From Pseudoalteromonas sp. H105 (GTDB lineage: Bacteria; Pseudomonadota; Gammaproteobacteria; Enterobacterales; Alteromonadaceae), in NCBI RefSeq assembly GCF_001469215.1, contig NZ_LOFH01000001.1, forward strand, positions 310,001-374,000: a DNA stretch of 64,000 bases. Reading direction: 5' to 3'. Shown here in pieces: positions 16,380 to 26,110 of this stretch (the first letter of the stretch is position 1; each line of letters starts with the position of its first letter). A program made the position numbers and the translations under genes. The notes under the pieces are model-generated. The model had not been told where the DNA came from. It saw only the letters and a list, made by a program, of their open reading frames with translations, and did no database searches.

Positions 16380-18870
16380 GTTAGCATTAAAGTTATTTAG
16401 TCGGGAGTTTCGCCGAGGCGAGTTAACGGTTATATGCGCAGCAATTGCATTAGCAGTACTAACCGTTTTAACTTTATCCATGGTGACAGACCGAATAGGT
16501 CAAAGCATTGCCCAAAAAAGCAGTGCTTTCATTGCAGCAGATCGTGTGCTTGCAAGTAGTCACACGATACCGGCTGATTATTTAACTAAAGCACAAGAAT
16601 ATAAGTTACAAACCGCCAAGCTGACCTATTTCGACACTATGCTGTTTGCAAATGATGAAATGCAGTTGAGCTCAGTAAAAGCGGTCTCACCTGAGTACCC
16701 GCTAAAAGGTGAATTGAAGGTTAAATCAAGTTTAACTGGTACAGTAGAAGTCGCCAAACAAGGACCCAGTGAAGGGCATGTGTGGTTTAGCGAGTCAGTA
16801 TTTTACGCATTAAAGGTCGAAGTGGGTGATATTGTCGAGTTAGGTGCAGCGCAATTTGTAATTGAAAAAGTGTTAGTTGAAGAGCCTGATGCGCCTTTTA
16901 ATATTTTTTCAAGTAGTCGGCGTGTGTTACTAAACGAAGCTGACATTGATGCCACACAAGTTATTCAACCAGGCAGTCGAGTGTTTTATCGTCAACTCTA
17001 CGCTGGTGATGAAGACGATATAACCAGTTTTTACGCGTGGCTAAAGCCGCAAATGAAGGAAAACCAGCAATGGTACGGTGTTAAAGATAGGCAATCACCT
17101 ATCGCAAACAGTCTAAACCGTGCAGAAAGCTTTTTATTACTGGCAGGCCTACTCGGTATCATTCTAGCAGCTGTGGCAATAGCGGTGTCCGCGAAGCGTT
17201 ATTGTGAGCGCCAATATGATCCTGTCGCAATGATGAAAACGCTCGGTGGCAGTCGAACAACAATCCGTAAGATATATTTATTACACCTCTCAATGGTGTG
17301 TTTATTATCTGTGTTGGTAGGATTAGTCATTGGCTATGGGTTACAAGAAATTGCGACAGGTTATCTAGCTAAATCAATGAGTAACAGTTTGCCGGCTGCC
17401 AGCGCAAAACCGTGGTTAGTCGCTATTAGTACCGGTGTTATTTGTGCTGTAATGTTTTCGATAAAACCATTGTTGGATCTTTTTGATATACCCCCGCTAC
17501 GTGTTTTACGCCGCAACCTTGGTGATAAATTATTAGTCAGTAAAGTCCACTTGGCCATGTCAGGTTTGACTGTATTTTTATTAATGTGGCTATTTAGTAA
17601 TAATATTAAAATTACGGCTATCTTGTTTATCTCTACTCTAATTTTGATCGCCCTTTTATTTGGCCTGTCTCGACTTATATTCGGCGGTGGCCGCAAACTG
17701 GGTCTTCGACCAGGGAGCAGTTGGTCGCTTGCAATTGCATCGATTCAAAAGCGAGCTAACGCAAATGCAGTACAACTGATTAGTTTTTCACTTGCTATTA
17801 AACTATTGCTATTCTTAGTCGTGCTCAAGAATGACATGATTTCTGATTGGGAGTCACAGTTACCCAGTGATGCACCCAATGCATTTTTGGTAAATATCAC
17901 GGAATCAGAATTACCGGAGGTTAACTCCTATTTAGCGCAAAAGAACATTCAAGTGTCAGAATTCTATCCAACCATCCGTGGCCGTGTTAATGCTGTTAAT
18001 GGTGAGTTGGTGGCACGGGAAGTGTCTCTTGAAGATAACGAGAAAAAAGACGAAGAAGCACGTTCAGGCATTGGGCGTGAGCTTAATCTTACGTGGCTTG
18101 CTGATGCACCTGCCCATAATGAAATTATTGATGGACAGTGGTTCACTGATGAGGCGATTGCAGAGGCTTCAGTTGAAGAGTCTATGCTTGCTAGGCTCGA
18201 TGTGAAGATGGGTGACACTTTAACATTTTTAATTGGTGCACAGTCATTTGATGCTAAAATTACCAGTGTCAGAAAAGTGAATTGGGCAACGTTAAAGCCT
18301 AATTTTTTCATAATTTTAAGTCCAGATGTGTTAGCTGATTTTCCTGCTACCTATATATCTTCAGTACGTATTGAAGGAGAGCAAAAGCGCGAATTTAGTG
18401 AGCTGCTTCGTAATTATCCAACAATAAATGCGATTGATGTAGACAGCTTTGTTAAACAAATTCGTTCTACAATTTCACAAGTTTCACTGGCAATCGGTTT
18501 TGTGTTGGCAATTGTTGTTTTGTGTGGTGCGCTAGTCCTTATTTCGCAAGTGCAAGCAAGTTTGGGTGAACGTATGCAGGAAATTGTCATTTTGCGAACA
18601 TTAGGTGCAAAGGGGCGGCTAATAAAAAACGCAACGCTTTATGAGTTTTTGTTATTAGGGGCATCGGCAGGATTTGTGGCTGCTTTGATCAGTGATCTAG
18701 CTTTACTTGTTGTGCAAAAAGAAATGTTTGACCTTGCAGGTAAATTACATCCACATATTTGGCTTTTAGGTCCATTAGCTGGCGGGATATTTGTCTCGGT
18801 TTTGGGCTACATGATGATTGCCAGAACCATGCGTAAAAATACGCAAGGTCTACTGCGCTCTCTCGCGTAA
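16369..18870 (+). CDS. ybbP: ABC transporter permease YbbP (FtsX/MacB family)
   Basis: 833-aa inner-membrane permease with two FtsX-type domains. One transmembrane segment near residue 25, a large periplasmic domain, three or four segments around 260-370, a second block from 395 to 495, another periplasmic domain (about 500-700), and three closing segments from about 705. The ATG at 16369 is chosen because GTGAGG precedes it by about 9 nt; the open frame begins five codons earlier at a GTG. Length is close to E. coli YbbP (about 800 aa). Operon with ybbA, ended by the terminator at 18893. Confidence 0.9.
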   Translation: MWAKLALKLFSREFRRGELTVICAAIALAVLTVLTLSMVTDRIGQSIAQKSSAFIAADRVLASSHTIPADYLTKAQEYKLQTAKLTYFDTMLFANDEMQLSSVKAVSPEYPLKGELKVKSSLTGTVEVAKQGPSEGHVWFSESVFYALKVEVGDIVELGAAQFVIEKVLVEEPDAPFNIFSSSRRVLLNEADIDATQVIQPGSRVFYRQLYAGDEDDITSFYAWLKPQMKENQQWYGVKDRQSPIANSLNRAESFLLLAGLLGIILAAVAIAVSAKRYCERQYDPVAMMKTLGGSRTTIRKIYLLHLSMVCLLSVLVGLVIGYGLQEIATGYLAKSMSNSLPAASAKPWLVAISTGVICAVMFSIKPLLDLFDIPPLRVLRRNLGDKLLVSKVHLAMSGLTVFLLMWLFSNNIKITAILFISTLILIALLFGLSRLIFGGGRKLGLRPGSSWSLAIASIQKRANANAVQLISFSLAIKLLLFLVVLKNDMISDWESQLPSDAPNAFLVNITESELPEVNSYLAQKNIQVSEFYPTIRGRVNAVNGELVAREVSLEDNEKKDEEARSGIGRELNLTWLADAPAHNEIIDGQWFTDEAIAEASVEESMLARLDVKMGDTLTFLIGAQSFDAKITSVRKVNWATLKPNFFIILSPDVLADFPATYISSVRIEGEQKREFSELLRNYPTINAIDVDSFVKQIRSTISQVSLAIGFVLAIVVLCGALVLISQVQASLGERMQEIVILRTLGAKGRLIKNATLYEFLLLGASAGFVAALISDLALLVVQKEMFDLAGKLHPHIWLLGPLAGGIFVSVLGYMMIARTMRKNTQGLLRSLA

Positions 18871-18892
18871 TAAAGTAGTGTAAGAATAAAAC

Positions 18893-18918
18893 ACACCCGC
18901 ATAAGCGGGTGTTTTTTT
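18893..18918 (+). terminator. intrinsic terminator after ybbP
   Basis: An 8-bp stem (ACACCCGC / GCGGGTGT) with loop ATAA is followed by a run of six or seven T. It closes the ybbA-ybbP operon 23 bp after the stop codon. Confidence 0.9.
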
Positions 18919-18966
18919 ATGCGCGGTTTGAAAGTAATCAACGATAAAGTGAAAATCACATGTTTA

Positions 18967-18982
18967 CTGGTAATTTATACAG
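18967..18982. promoter_or_regulatory. LexA-type SOS box upstream of ruvCAB
   Basis: CTGGTAATTTATACAG matches the gammaproteobacterial LexA operator (CTG-N10-CAG, AT-rich centre, TA before and T after) with one deviation, CTGG for CTGT. It ends 47 bp before the ruvC start and is the only such site seen before the operon. Confidence 0.78.
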
Positions 18983-19029
18983 TGCTCTGGCATTATTGCG
19001 TTATTACCTTTTAAATAACAGGTTTTTAG

Positions 19030-19554
19030 TTGGCTATAATTTTAGGAATCGATCCAGGCTCTCGATTAACAGGGTATGGTGTAATCGAGCACAAAGGTTC
19101 AAAATTCAATTATTTAGGCAGTGGCTGCATCAAGTTAGCAGATCATGAGTTTCCTATTCGTTTGAAAATGATTTATCAAGGTGTTAGCCAGTTAATAGAA
19201 CAATTTTCTCCTACAACATTTGCCATTGAAAAAGTATTTATGGCGCATAACCCTGATTCTGCACTTAAGCTAGGCCAAGCTCGAGGGGCTGCAATTGTGG
19301 GGGCATCGATGGCGGCGCTACCTGTTTTTGAATATTCAGCACGGCAAATAAAACAAGCTGTCGTTGGTCATGGTGGAGCGGATAAATCCCAGGTTCAGCA
19401 GATGGTTAAAAACATATTAAAACTGCCTGGTACGCCACAAGCCGATGCAGCTGATGCGCTTGCAATTGCAATTTGCCATGCGCACTCAGAACAAAATTTA
19501 ATAAAACTAGCGGGTAGTGCGTCAAAAACCGTTAGAGGAAGATTAAGGAAATAA
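19030..19554 (+). CDS. ruvC: Holliday junction endonuclease RuvC
   Basis: Resolvase that cuts Holliday junctions held by RuvAB. N-terminal [15 protein letters not shown] carries the first catalytic Asp; [23 protein letters not shown] carries the catalytic Glu; [16 protein letters not shown] gives the last two acidic residues. 174 aa, normal length. The start codon is TTG at 19030 ([10 protein letters not shown] begins exactly here, as in other RuvC proteins), with AACAGG upstream. First gene of ruvCAB; three bases separate it from ruvA. The LexA-type box upstream implies the whole operon, including ruvC, is DNA-damage inducible. Confidence 0.96.
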   Translation: MAIILGIDPGSRLTGYGVIEHKGSKFNYLGSGCIKLADHEFPIRLKMIYQGVSQLIEQFSPTTFAIEKVFMAHNPDSALKLGQARGAAIVGASMAALPVFEYSARQIKQAVVGHGGADKSQVQQMVKNILKLPGTPQADAADALAIAICHAHSEQNLIKLAGSASKTVRGRLRK

Positions 19555-19556
19555 CA

Positions 19557-20177
19557 ATGATAGGTCGTTTAAATGGTATTCTGGTTGAAAAGCAACCCCC
19601 TGAAATACTGATCGAAGTCAGTGGTGTTGGCTACGAAGTTAATATGCCAATGACGTGTTTTTATGATTTACCTGCTGTGGGTGAATCAGCAATAATTTAC
19701 ACACACTTTGTGGTAAGAGAAGATGCTCAACTCCTCTTTGGTTTCAATAATAAAGTAGAGCGTGCTTTATTTCGTGAGTTGTTAAAAGCAAATGGGGTAG
19801 GGCCAAAACTCGGTTTAGCAATTTTATCGGGCATGTCGGCACAGCAGTTTGTGAGTTGCGTAAATAATGAAGATGCGACCAGCTTAGTTAAATTACCTGG
19901 TGTTGGTAAGAAGACCGCTGAGCGTTTAGTGCTTGAAATGAAAGACAGGCTAAAAGATTGGGGTAATGACTTATTCACCCCATTTAGCGATAATGCCGTC
20001 ATTGAACCGGTTGCAAGTGATACGTTGGTCGCGAATAATGCATCAGACGATGCCGTATCTGCATTAGTCTCTTTGGGCTATAAACTTGCGCAGGCACAAA
20101 AAACAGTAAAAGCGGTTTGTAAGCCCGGTATGTCTACAGAGAATCTAATCAAAGAATCTCTAAAATCAATGTTGTGA
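19557..20177 (+). CDS. ruvA: Holliday junction branch-migration protein RuvA
   Basis: Tetrameric DNA-binding subunit that loads RuvB on Holliday junctions. N-terminal OB-fold begins [20 protein letters not shown], then two helix-hairpin-helix motifs ([16 protein letters not shown] near 80 and [19 protein letters not shown] near 115), and a C-terminal domain III ([19 protein letters not shown]) that contacts RuvB. 206 aa, normal. Second gene of ruvCAB, seven bases before ruvB. Confidence 0.96.
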   Translation: MIGRLNGILVEKQPPEILIEVSGVGYEVNMPMTCFYDLPAVGESAIIYTHFVVREDAQLLFGFNNKVERALFRELLKANGVGPKLGLAILSGMSAQQFVSCVNNEDATSLVKLPGVGKKTAERLVLEMKDRLKDWGNDLFTPFSDNAVIEPVASDTLVANNASDDAVSALVSLGYKLAQAQKTVKAVCKPGMSTENLIKESLKSML

Positions 20178-20184
20178 GTAAACC

Positions 20185-21192
20185 ATGATTGAAGCTGATC
20201 GTCTTATAGACGCAAGCGAACAAAGTAATGAAGACGTTGTTGATCGCGCAATAAGACCAAAATTACTCGCTGATTACACGGGCCAGCCCCATGTTAAACA
20301 GCAAATGGAAATATTTATAGAAGCGGCACGAAGTCGTGCAGAAGCACTTGACCATTTATTGATCTTTGGCCCGCCTGGCTTAGGAAAAACAACCTTGGCT
20401 AACATTGTTGCAAACGAGCTTAAAGTCAATATTAAAACCACATCTGGCCCTGTGTTAGAAAAAGCGGGGGATTTAGCTGCGCTTTTGACTAATTTAGAAG
20501 AAGGCGATGTACTTTTTATAGACGAAATACATCGGCTTAGCCCGCAGGTTGAAGAAATTCTTTATCCTGCAATGGAAGATTACCAACTTGATCTTATGAT
20601 CGGTGAAGGCCCTGCGGCTCGCTCTATAAAGCTCGATTTACCTGCTTTTACATTGATTGGCGCAACAACCCGTGCTGGGTCACTAACATCACCACTAAGA
20701 GATAGATTTGGTATTGTTCAGCGTTTGGAGTTCTATTCAGTGGCTGATTTATCAACTATTGTCGGACGTTCTGCACATTACCTAGATTTAGAAATGTGTG
20801 AGGATGGTGCAATTGAAATTGCAAAACGTTCAAGAGGAACTCCCCGTATTGCAAATAGGCTCTTGCGCCGAGTGCGTGACTATACGCAAGTTAAATCAGA
20901 CGGGACTGTAAATGCTGATGTGGCAGAACTTGCGCTGAATATGATTGATGTAGATAAAAGTGGCTTTGATTATATGGATCGAAAATATCTGCTCTCTATT
21001 ATTGAAAAATTTATGGGAGGGCCTGTAGGTTTAGATAATTTGGCTGCGGCGATTGGTGAAGAAAAAGAAACAATTGAAGATGTGATTGAACCATTCTTAA
21101 TTCAACAAGGGTTTATCCAGAGAACGCCAAGAGGGCGTATTGTCTCAGAGATTGCTTATGGGCACTTTGGTTTATTACCCAAAAAAGATTAA
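20185..21192 (+). CDS. ruvB: Holliday junction ATP-dependent helicase RuvB
   Basis: AAA+ motor that drives branch migration. Start region [18 protein letters not shown]; Walker [13 protein letters not shown] near residue 63; Walker [11 protein letters not shown] near 112; sensor 1 [10 protein letters not shown]; arginine finger region LRDRFGI; sensor 2 [17 protein letters not shown]; and the winged-helix C-terminus ([13 protein letters not shown]). 335 aa, standard length. Last gene of ruvCAB. Confidence 0.97.
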   Translation: MIEADRLIDASEQSNEDVVDRAIRPKLLADYTGQPHVKQQMEIFIEAARSRAEALDHLLIFGPPGLGKTTLANIVANELKVNIKTTSGPVLEKAGDLAALLTNLEEGDVLFIDEIHRLSPQVEEILYPAMEDYQLDLMIGEGPAARSIKLDLPAFTLIGATTRAGSLTSPLRDRFGIVQRLEFYSVADLSTIVGRSAHYLDLEMCEDGAIEIAKRSRGTPRIANRLLRRVRDYTQVKSDGTVNADVAELALNMIDVDKSGFDYMDRKYLLSIIEKFMGGPVGLDNLAAAIGEEKETIEDVIEPFLIQQGFIQRTPRGRIVSEIAYGHFGLLPKKD

Positions 21193-21200
21193 GTTTTCAG

Positions 21201-21247
21201 ATTGCATTAATGGTACCTTCTACACCTAGTAGGCTAATTAATGCAAT
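21201..21247. repeat. imperfect stem-loop after ruvB
   Basis: ATTGCATTAAT (21201-21211) and ATTAATGCAAT (21237-21247) form an 11-bp perfect inverted repeat; the 25-nt interior contains a smaller CTAC/GTAG hairpin. It begins 8 bp after the ruvB stop codon. No U-run follows, so it may protect the ruvCAB mRNA 3' end rather than terminate transcription. Confidence 0.5.
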
Positions 21248-21384
21248 TAACCCCCATTTATGTACCTAGTTAGTTTATAAGTCACCCTATTGATCTTTTA
21301 TATTTAATCCTCCTGATTTAGTTCACTTACTGTTAAGCAAGTAGCCCTTATTGTGAGTGCCAAAAGGAAATAAGAATTTTAAGC

Positions 21385-21566
21385 AAAAAAAAACCCGCAT
21401 AAGAATGCGGGTAAACAACAAGTTGAAGGAAGTAATCCAGGGTATACGGCTTAAATTAATCATGTTTTATCATGGTGCTTTTAAGCAATGCAATACGAAA
21501 AATCAGAATCATATTGCTAAGAACTGTGCTTAATAACGGTGTGTTATTACTGCGCTAGCTCGGTAT
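21385..21566 (-). ncRNA. candidate small regulatory RNA between ruvB and tolQ
   Basis: A complete transcription unit with no obvious ORF is visible on the minus strand: -35 TTGAAC and -10 TATTAT with a 17-bp spacer (21573-21601), a predicted A start at 21566, about 180 nt of RNA, and a textbook intrinsic terminator (ACCCGCAT-TCTT-ATGCGGGT followed by eight or nine U) ending near 21385. The 3' part contains an unpaired CCUGGAUUACUUCCUUCAAC segment that looks like a seed region rich in anti-Shine-Dalgarno sequence (ACUUCCUU). It does not match any E. coli sRNA I can recall. Hfq dependence is an inference from the terminator shape. Confidence 0.6.
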
Positions 21567-21572
21567 GGGAGA

Positions 21573-21601
21573 ATAATACTCAAAAGTTGTTTTTTGTTCA
21601 A
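21573..21601 (-). promoter_or_regulatory. sigma-70 promoter of the candidate sRNA
   Basis: Minus-strand -35 TTGAAC (21596-21601) and -10 TATTAT (21573-21578), 17-bp spacer, five of six and five of six or better agreement at key positions. It points toward the terminator at 21385-21412. Confidence 0.65.
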
Positions 21602-22087
21602 ACTAGAAAAATTTCTTTTTCAGATTAAAAAAACTAATGTCAATTATATTATCTTAGTCTTTATTTTAAGCTTTAACTTTAATTTTTTTTCATAGGTTAT
21701 TGTAATTAATGTTTTTATTGCCTTATAAATAATATCGCTGTGATTAGTTTAATTTTTGCTTTAGATATACTTGTTTGTAGTTTTGCGTGTTTATGCATTT
21801 TATGTGAATAAAGTCTGCATTTGTGTTGTTTTTTTCGTATAAATAAGCGCGGAAAGTCCAAGGTTAAATTCAACAACGTTTCTGTTGAAATGGTTACTTT
21901 AGAATCAGATGTGTATTAATGAAGCATTACTTTGGGTTTTCACCGTTTTTTGCTGCTAATTCGTAGCAACATCGTTGTCAGTTACCGACACAGTGGATAC
22001 ACTAGCCTGAACTATTGGCTATTTCATTGGTCATACTCGCACATTATAAAATGCGTACTTAACAAGAAATTGAATTGGGAGTTTATT
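21602..22087. other. gene-free region upstream of tolQ
   Basis: About 490 bp of AT-rich sequence without a supported gene. The open frame that leads into tolQ begins at 21932 but its first 52 codons have no TolQ-like sequence. No ybgC thioesterase gene is present here, although ybgC commonly precedes tolQ in gammaproteobacteria. The tolQ promoter must lie here; I could not assign it. Confidence 0.55.
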
Positions 22088-22789
22088 GTGGGATCAGGAA
22101 TTAATTTTGTAGATTTAATCCTCGAAGCAAGTGTATTGGTACAGTTAGTGATGTTATCGCTAATGGGTATGTCAATCATGTCATGGGCAATTATTTTTCA
22201 GCGTAAAAAAGCAATTTCAGATGCATTGATAGAAGCAAAGCGTTTTGAACAGAAATTTTGGTCAGGTATTGATTTAAGTAAACTCTACAATGAAATTTCG
22301 TCTCGTAGCCGAGTAACCGGTGTTGAAGCATTATTTATCGCAGGTTTTAAAGAATTTGCGCGCCACAAGAAAACATCATTTCAAAGTGCAAGTATTGTCA
22401 TGGAAGGCACACACCGTTCAATGCGTGTCGCGCTGTCACGTGAAATAGAAAAACTTGAGTCAAGTTTATCGTTTTTAGCAACGGTTGGTTCAATCAGTCC
22501 ATACATCGGCTTATTTGGTACTGTTTGGGGCATCATGAATGCATTTATTGCCTTGGGTGAAGTAAAACAAGCAACATTGCAAATGGTTGCACCTGGTATT
22601 GCTGAAGCACTTATTGCAACTGCAATGGGACTTTTTGCCGCTATTCCAGCGGTTATTGCTTACAACCGTTTTTCTAATAAAGTTGAAAAGCTTGAATCAA
22701 ATTACATCAACTTTATGGAAGAGTTTGCAAACATTTTACACCGTCAAGCAGCTACACAAATAGAGGCAAAAGCGAATGTATCAGCGTAA
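22088..22789 (+). CDS. tolQ: Tol-Pal system proton-channel subunit TolQ
   Basis: Inner-membrane MotA/ExbB-family protein that forms the proton channel with TolR and energises TolA during division. About 233 aa with three membrane segments (near residues 10-32, 135-160, 168-195); the conserved [14 protein letters not shown] and [25 protein letters not shown] blocks are present. The start is set at GTG 22088 (SD GGGAG, 6-7 nt upstream): from there the protein has the TolQ N-terminus and length (E. coli 230 aa), whereas the open frame extends 52 unrelated codons upstream. Overlaps tolR by 14 bp. Confidence 0.94.
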   Translation: MGSGINFVDLILEASVLVQLVMLSLMGMSIMSWAIIFQRKKAISDALIEAKRFEQKFWSGIDLSKLYNEISSRSRVTGVEALFIAGFKEFARHKKTSFQSASIVMEGTHRSMRVALSREIEKLESSLSFLATVGSISPYIGLFGTVWGIMNAFIALGEVKQATLQMVAPGIAEALIATAMGLFAAIPAVIAYNRFSNKVEKLESNYINFMEEFANILHRQAATQIEAKANVSA

Positions 22790-23210
22790 AAAACGTCGCC
22801 CAGTTGCTGAAATAAATGTAGTACCATACATTGATGTAATGTTGGTGTTACTCATTATTTTTATGGCAACCGCACCGTTAATTACACACGGTGTAAAAGT
22901 TGATTTACCAAAAATGGAAGAATCTGATCTTGTTGATACAAAAGACACACCGCCAATCATTGCTTCAATAGATGCGCAGGGTAAGTATTATGTTAGTGTG
23001 GGTACTAATCCTGAAGAGCCTATGGAAGCACTCGATGTTGCTGCTGTTATTAAATTACAACTAATGAAGAACCCAGAAACGCCTGTGATGATTAAAGGCT
23101 CCGGTAAAGTGTCTTATCAAGAAGTGTTGTTATTGATGGACTTTTTAAAAAACGCAGGTGTTCCTTCGGTTGGCTTAATGACGGAATCATTTGAAGGAAG
23201 TAAAGGCTAA
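22776..23210 (+). CDS. tolR: Tol-Pal system subunit TolR
   Basis: ExbD/TolR-family single-pass protein. The N-terminal helix [19 protein letters not shown] carries the proton-path Asp; the rest (about residues 40-144) is the periplasmic domain with VDLPKME and [15 protein letters not shown]. 144 aa, normal. AGAGG lies upstream inside tolQ, and the genes overlap by 14 bp. Confidence 0.95.
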   Translation: MYQRKKRRPVAEINVVPYIDVMLVLLIIFMATAPLITHGVKVDLPKMEESDLVDTKDTPPIIASIDAQGKYYVSVGTNPEEPMEALDVAAVIKLQLMKNPETPVMIKGSGKVSYQEVLLLMDFLKNAGVPSVGLMTESFEGSKG

Positions 23211-23211
23211 T

Positions 23212-24141
23212 ATGGGTGCTTCAGTATTAAAATCGGTGTTGTTACACTTACTTATTATTGGTGGGATTATCGGCTCTGCTAGTTTTCATATGCCCAGCCC
23301 AACGGTGCTTGAAGTTACGCTAAATACTCAACCTATGCCTAAGGCAGAAAATGCAGTTTCGGCTGTAACGGTTGATCAAAAAATGGTTGAGCGAAAAATT
23401 GCTGAGTTAAAGCGTAATGAAGAAGCACAAAAACGTGCAGAAGATAAACGTATACGTGATCTTGAACGCCGTGCAAATAATGCGCGGAAACAACGTGAAG
23501 AAGAAGCAAGGCGCATTAAAAAGCTAGAACAAGAACGACGGGCCAAAGAAAAAGAAACGGCTCAAGCACAAGCTCAAGCTAAAAAAGCGCGTGAAATTGA
23601 ACAAAAAGAACGTGCTAAAGCGCTGCAAGCTGAGAAGCAAAAAGAAGAAGCAGAGCAAGCAGCAAAAGCGGCTGCAGATAAGCGTAAAGCTGAAGAAGAA
23701 GCCTTGAAAAAAGCGGAAGAGCAACGCGCACGTGAAGAGCAAGAAGCGAAGGAACGTGCAGAGGCTGCCGAAGAGGCTCGCTTAAAAGCGTTACAGGAGC
23801 AAATGCTACAAGACCAATTGGCTCAAGAGCAGGCTGCGCGTAACAAGGTTCGTCAACAGCAAGTGGTTGGTGAAGTCGAAAAATTTAAAGCTTTGATCAT
23901 GGCGCGTATTCAGCAAAACTTTTTAAAAGACGTGAAGATGAGAGGCAAAGAATGCCGCCTTAATATTCGTCTAGGTTTTAATGGTCTTGTAACTCAAGTA
24001 AAATCGTTGGGTGGAGACACATTAGTCTGCGAAGCTGCAATGCGTGCTGTGCGAATGGCTGACACGCTTCCGGTTTCAAAAGATCGTGACGTATTTGAGC
24101 AATTAAAAAATATTAACTTAACTATAGCGCCTCAATTTTAA
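23212..24141 (+). CDS. tolA: Tol-Pal system bridging protein TolA
   Basis: Links the TolQR motor in the inner membrane to TolB/Pal. One N-terminal transmembrane helix (SVLLHLLIIGGIIGSASF), a long Lys/Glu/Ala/Arg coiled coil (about residues 55-215), and a globular C-terminal domain (about 220-309) with the two conserved cysteines in GKECRLNIRL and LVCEAAMRAV. Start set at ATG 23212, one base after the tolR stop; the frame opens seven codons earlier inside tolR. 309 aa, shorter than E. coli TolA (421) because the coiled coil is shorter. Confidence 0.94.
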   Translation: MGASVLKSVLLHLLIIGGIIGSASFHMPSPTVLEVTLNTQPMPKAENAVSAVTVDQKMVERKIAELKRNEEAQKRAEDKRIRDLERRANNARKQREEEARRIKKLEQERRAKEKETAQAQAQAKKAREIEQKERAKALQAEKQKEEAEQAAKAAADKRKAEEEALKKAEEQRAREEQEAKERAEAAEEARLKALQEQMLQDQLAQEQAARNKVRQQQVVGEVEKFKALIMARIQQNFLKDVKMRGKECRLNIRLGFNGLVTQVKSLGGDTLVCEAAMRAVRMADTLPVSKDRDVFEQLKNINLTIAPQF

Positions 24142-24150
24142 AGGATTGAT

Positions 24151-25509
24151 ATGTTTAACCAGATAAAAACGGCATGTTTTATTGTATTACTGGGCTTTCA
24201 TGGCATAGCCAGTGCAGCATTAGAGATCGTGATAACAGATGGTATCGATGGCGCAAGGCCTATTGCAATTGTGCCGTTTAAATACAACGGCATAGGGCCA
24301 ATTCCACAAAAGCTAAGCGACGTTATCGCACAAGATTTAATGCGCAGTGGTAAATTTAAACCAATCAGCGTCAACGATATGCCTCAGTTACCCAGCAAAG
24401 ACAGCGACATTGACTACGCCGCATGGGTGAATCAAGGGGTAGAAGCGATATTAGTTGGTAATGTAGAGCAACAACCAGACGGTCGCTATTTAGTCAGTTA
24501 TGAGTTAATAGATGTCATTCGTGGTCAAATCACCGGTGGTGAGACGCAAATTATGAACAACGGTCAACTTATTAAAAGCCAAGATCACATACAAGAGGCG
24601 CGCGAAAGCATTATTGCAGAAAATGGCTTTAGACGTTATGCACACAGAATAAGTGATGTGGTTTATGAAAAGTTAACGGGTGAACGAGGTGCTTTTTTAA
24701 CAAAAATTGCGTACGTAATCGTGCGTGATGAAGAACCGATGCCATATCAACTCGTTGTTGCTGACTATGACGGGTTTAATGAACAAGTTTTATTGCGCTC
24801 AAAAGAGCCACTAATGTCACCAGCATGGTCACCAGATGGCACTAAACTCGCGTATGTGACGTTTGAGAACCGTCAAAGCCAAATTTACATGCAAGATCTT
24901 TACACTGGTAAGCGCGAATTGATTACCAGTCATAAAGGGATTAATGGTGCACCTCAGTTTTCACCGGACGGTAAAAAACTACTACTTGTTCTGTCAAAAG
25001 ACAGAAACGGTGCGACGGAGGTTTACATGCGCGATTTGGGTACGGGTAAAGAAACCCGTTTGACAAATCATCGTAGTATAGATACCGAGCCATCTTGGCA
25101 TCCAAATGGCCAAGATATTGTTTTTACCTCTGAAAGGGGTGGTAATGCTCAGATTTATAAGTTAAATTTACAAACCGGCAGGGCGCGCAGAATGACGTTC
25201 GATGGTGATATGAACCTTGCCGGTTCAATTACGCCAGACGGCAAAGAATTAGTGATGGTTAACCGTACACAAGGTCAGTATCATCTCGCTAAAAAAGAGT
25301 TGGCTAGTGGCGCGTTTCAAGTACTTACTCGTACGCGCTTAGATGAATCACCGAGTATTGCGCCAAACGGCTCAATGATCATCTATAGCACGCTCCATAA
25401 TAATAAACAGGTACTGGCGCTGGTATCAATGGACGGTCGCTTTAAAGCACGTTTGCCTGTGCTAAATGGAGAAGTTAAGGCCCCAGCATGGTCGCCTTAC
25501 TTACAGTAA
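24151..25509 (+). CDS. tolB: Tol-Pal periplasmic protein TolB
   Basis: Periplasmic partner of Pal and TolA. Signal peptide of about 22 residues ending IASAA, an N-terminal alpha/beta domain (about 25-165), and a six-bladed beta-propeller from about 200 with repeated [29 protein letters not shown] and [16 protein letters not shown] blades. 452 aa, close to E. coli TolB (430). Within tolQRAB-pal-cpoB. Confidence 0.96.
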   Translation: MFNQIKTACFIVLLGFHGIASAALEIVITDGIDGARPIAIVPFKYNGIGPIPQKLSDVIAQDLMRSGKFKPISVNDMPQLPSKDSDIDYAAWVNQGVEAILVGNVEQQPDGRYLVSYELIDVIRGQITGGETQIMNNGQLIKSQDHIQEARESIIAENGFRRYAHRISDVVYEKLTGERGAFLTKIAYVIVRDEEPMPYQLVVADYDGFNEQVLLRSKEPLMSPAWSPDGTKLAYVTFENRQSQIYMQDLYTGKRELITSHKGINGAPQFSPDGKKLLLVLSKDRNGATEVYMRDLGTGKETRLTNHRSIDTEPSWHPNGQDIVFTSERGGNAQIYKLNLQTGRARRMTFDGDMNLAGSITPDGKELVMVNRTQGQYHLAKKELASGAFQVLTRTRLDESPSIAPNGSMIIYSTLHNNKQVLALVSMDGRFKARLPVLNGEVKAPAWSPYLQ

Positions 25510-25545
25510 TAAATTGCTAGTTTATACAATATAGGAATCTACTCA

Positions 25546-26097
25546 ATGCAACTTAATAAAATACTCAAAGGCCTGTTAATCGCTGTGCCAGTTATGACTT
25601 TAGCGGCGTGTAGCTCTTCATCAGATATCGATGAAGGCGCAGCAAACCAAGCAAATCAAGCAAATCAAAATACTGCTGGGCAAACAGTGCAAAATGATAC
25701 AGTTGAAGTGTCGACACTTACACCTGATCAACAAGCTCAAGAAGAGCTTCGCCAAAAATACGAGTCACTTCGTCAAGAACAAATCATTTATTTTGATTTT
25801 GATAAAGCAACAATTGAAGGCAAATATGCTGAATTGTTACGCGCACACGCAGAGTTTTTAGTACAGAACCCGTCTGTTAAATTACTTATTGAAGGCCATG
25901 CAGACGAGCGTGGTACGCCAGAATATAATATTGCGCTGGGTGAGAACCGTGGTCAATCAGTTGAAAAATACCTACAGAGTTTAGGTGTTTCTGCTAGCCA
26001 AATGTCAGTTGTGAGCTATGGTGAAGAGAAGCCAATGGTTAAGTCTCGCACTGAATCAGCTTTCGCAAAAAACCGCCGTGCGGTATTAGTTTACTAA
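25546..26097 (+). CDS. pal: peptidoglycan-associated lipoprotein Pal
   Basis: Outer-membrane lipoprotein that binds peptidoglycan through an OmpA-like domain and holds TolB. Lipobox LAAC gives Cys at residue 22; a Gln/Asn-rich linker (NQANQANQN) follows; the OmpA-like domain (about 80-183) shows IYFDFDKATIEGKY, LLIEGHADERGTPEYN (peptidoglycan-binding Asp and Arg) and LGENRGQSVEKYL. 183 aa. Confidence 0.96.
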   Translation: MQLNKILKGLLIAVPVMTLAACSSSSDIDEGAANQANQANQNTAGQTVQNDTVEVSTLTPDQQAQEELRQKYESLRQEQIIYFDFDKATIEGKYAELLRAHAEFLVQNPSVKLLIEGHADERGTPEYNIALGENRGQSVEKYLQSLGVSASQMSVVSYGEEKPMVKSRTESAFAKNRRAVLVY

Positions 26098-26110
26098 GAT
26101 TAGAGACATT

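Noticed and set aside
23524-23742. Phe/Leu-rich minus-strand frame within tolA
   Set aside because: It is the antisense shadow of the Lys/Glu-rich TolA coiled coil, whose codons read as hydrophobic residues on the other strand.
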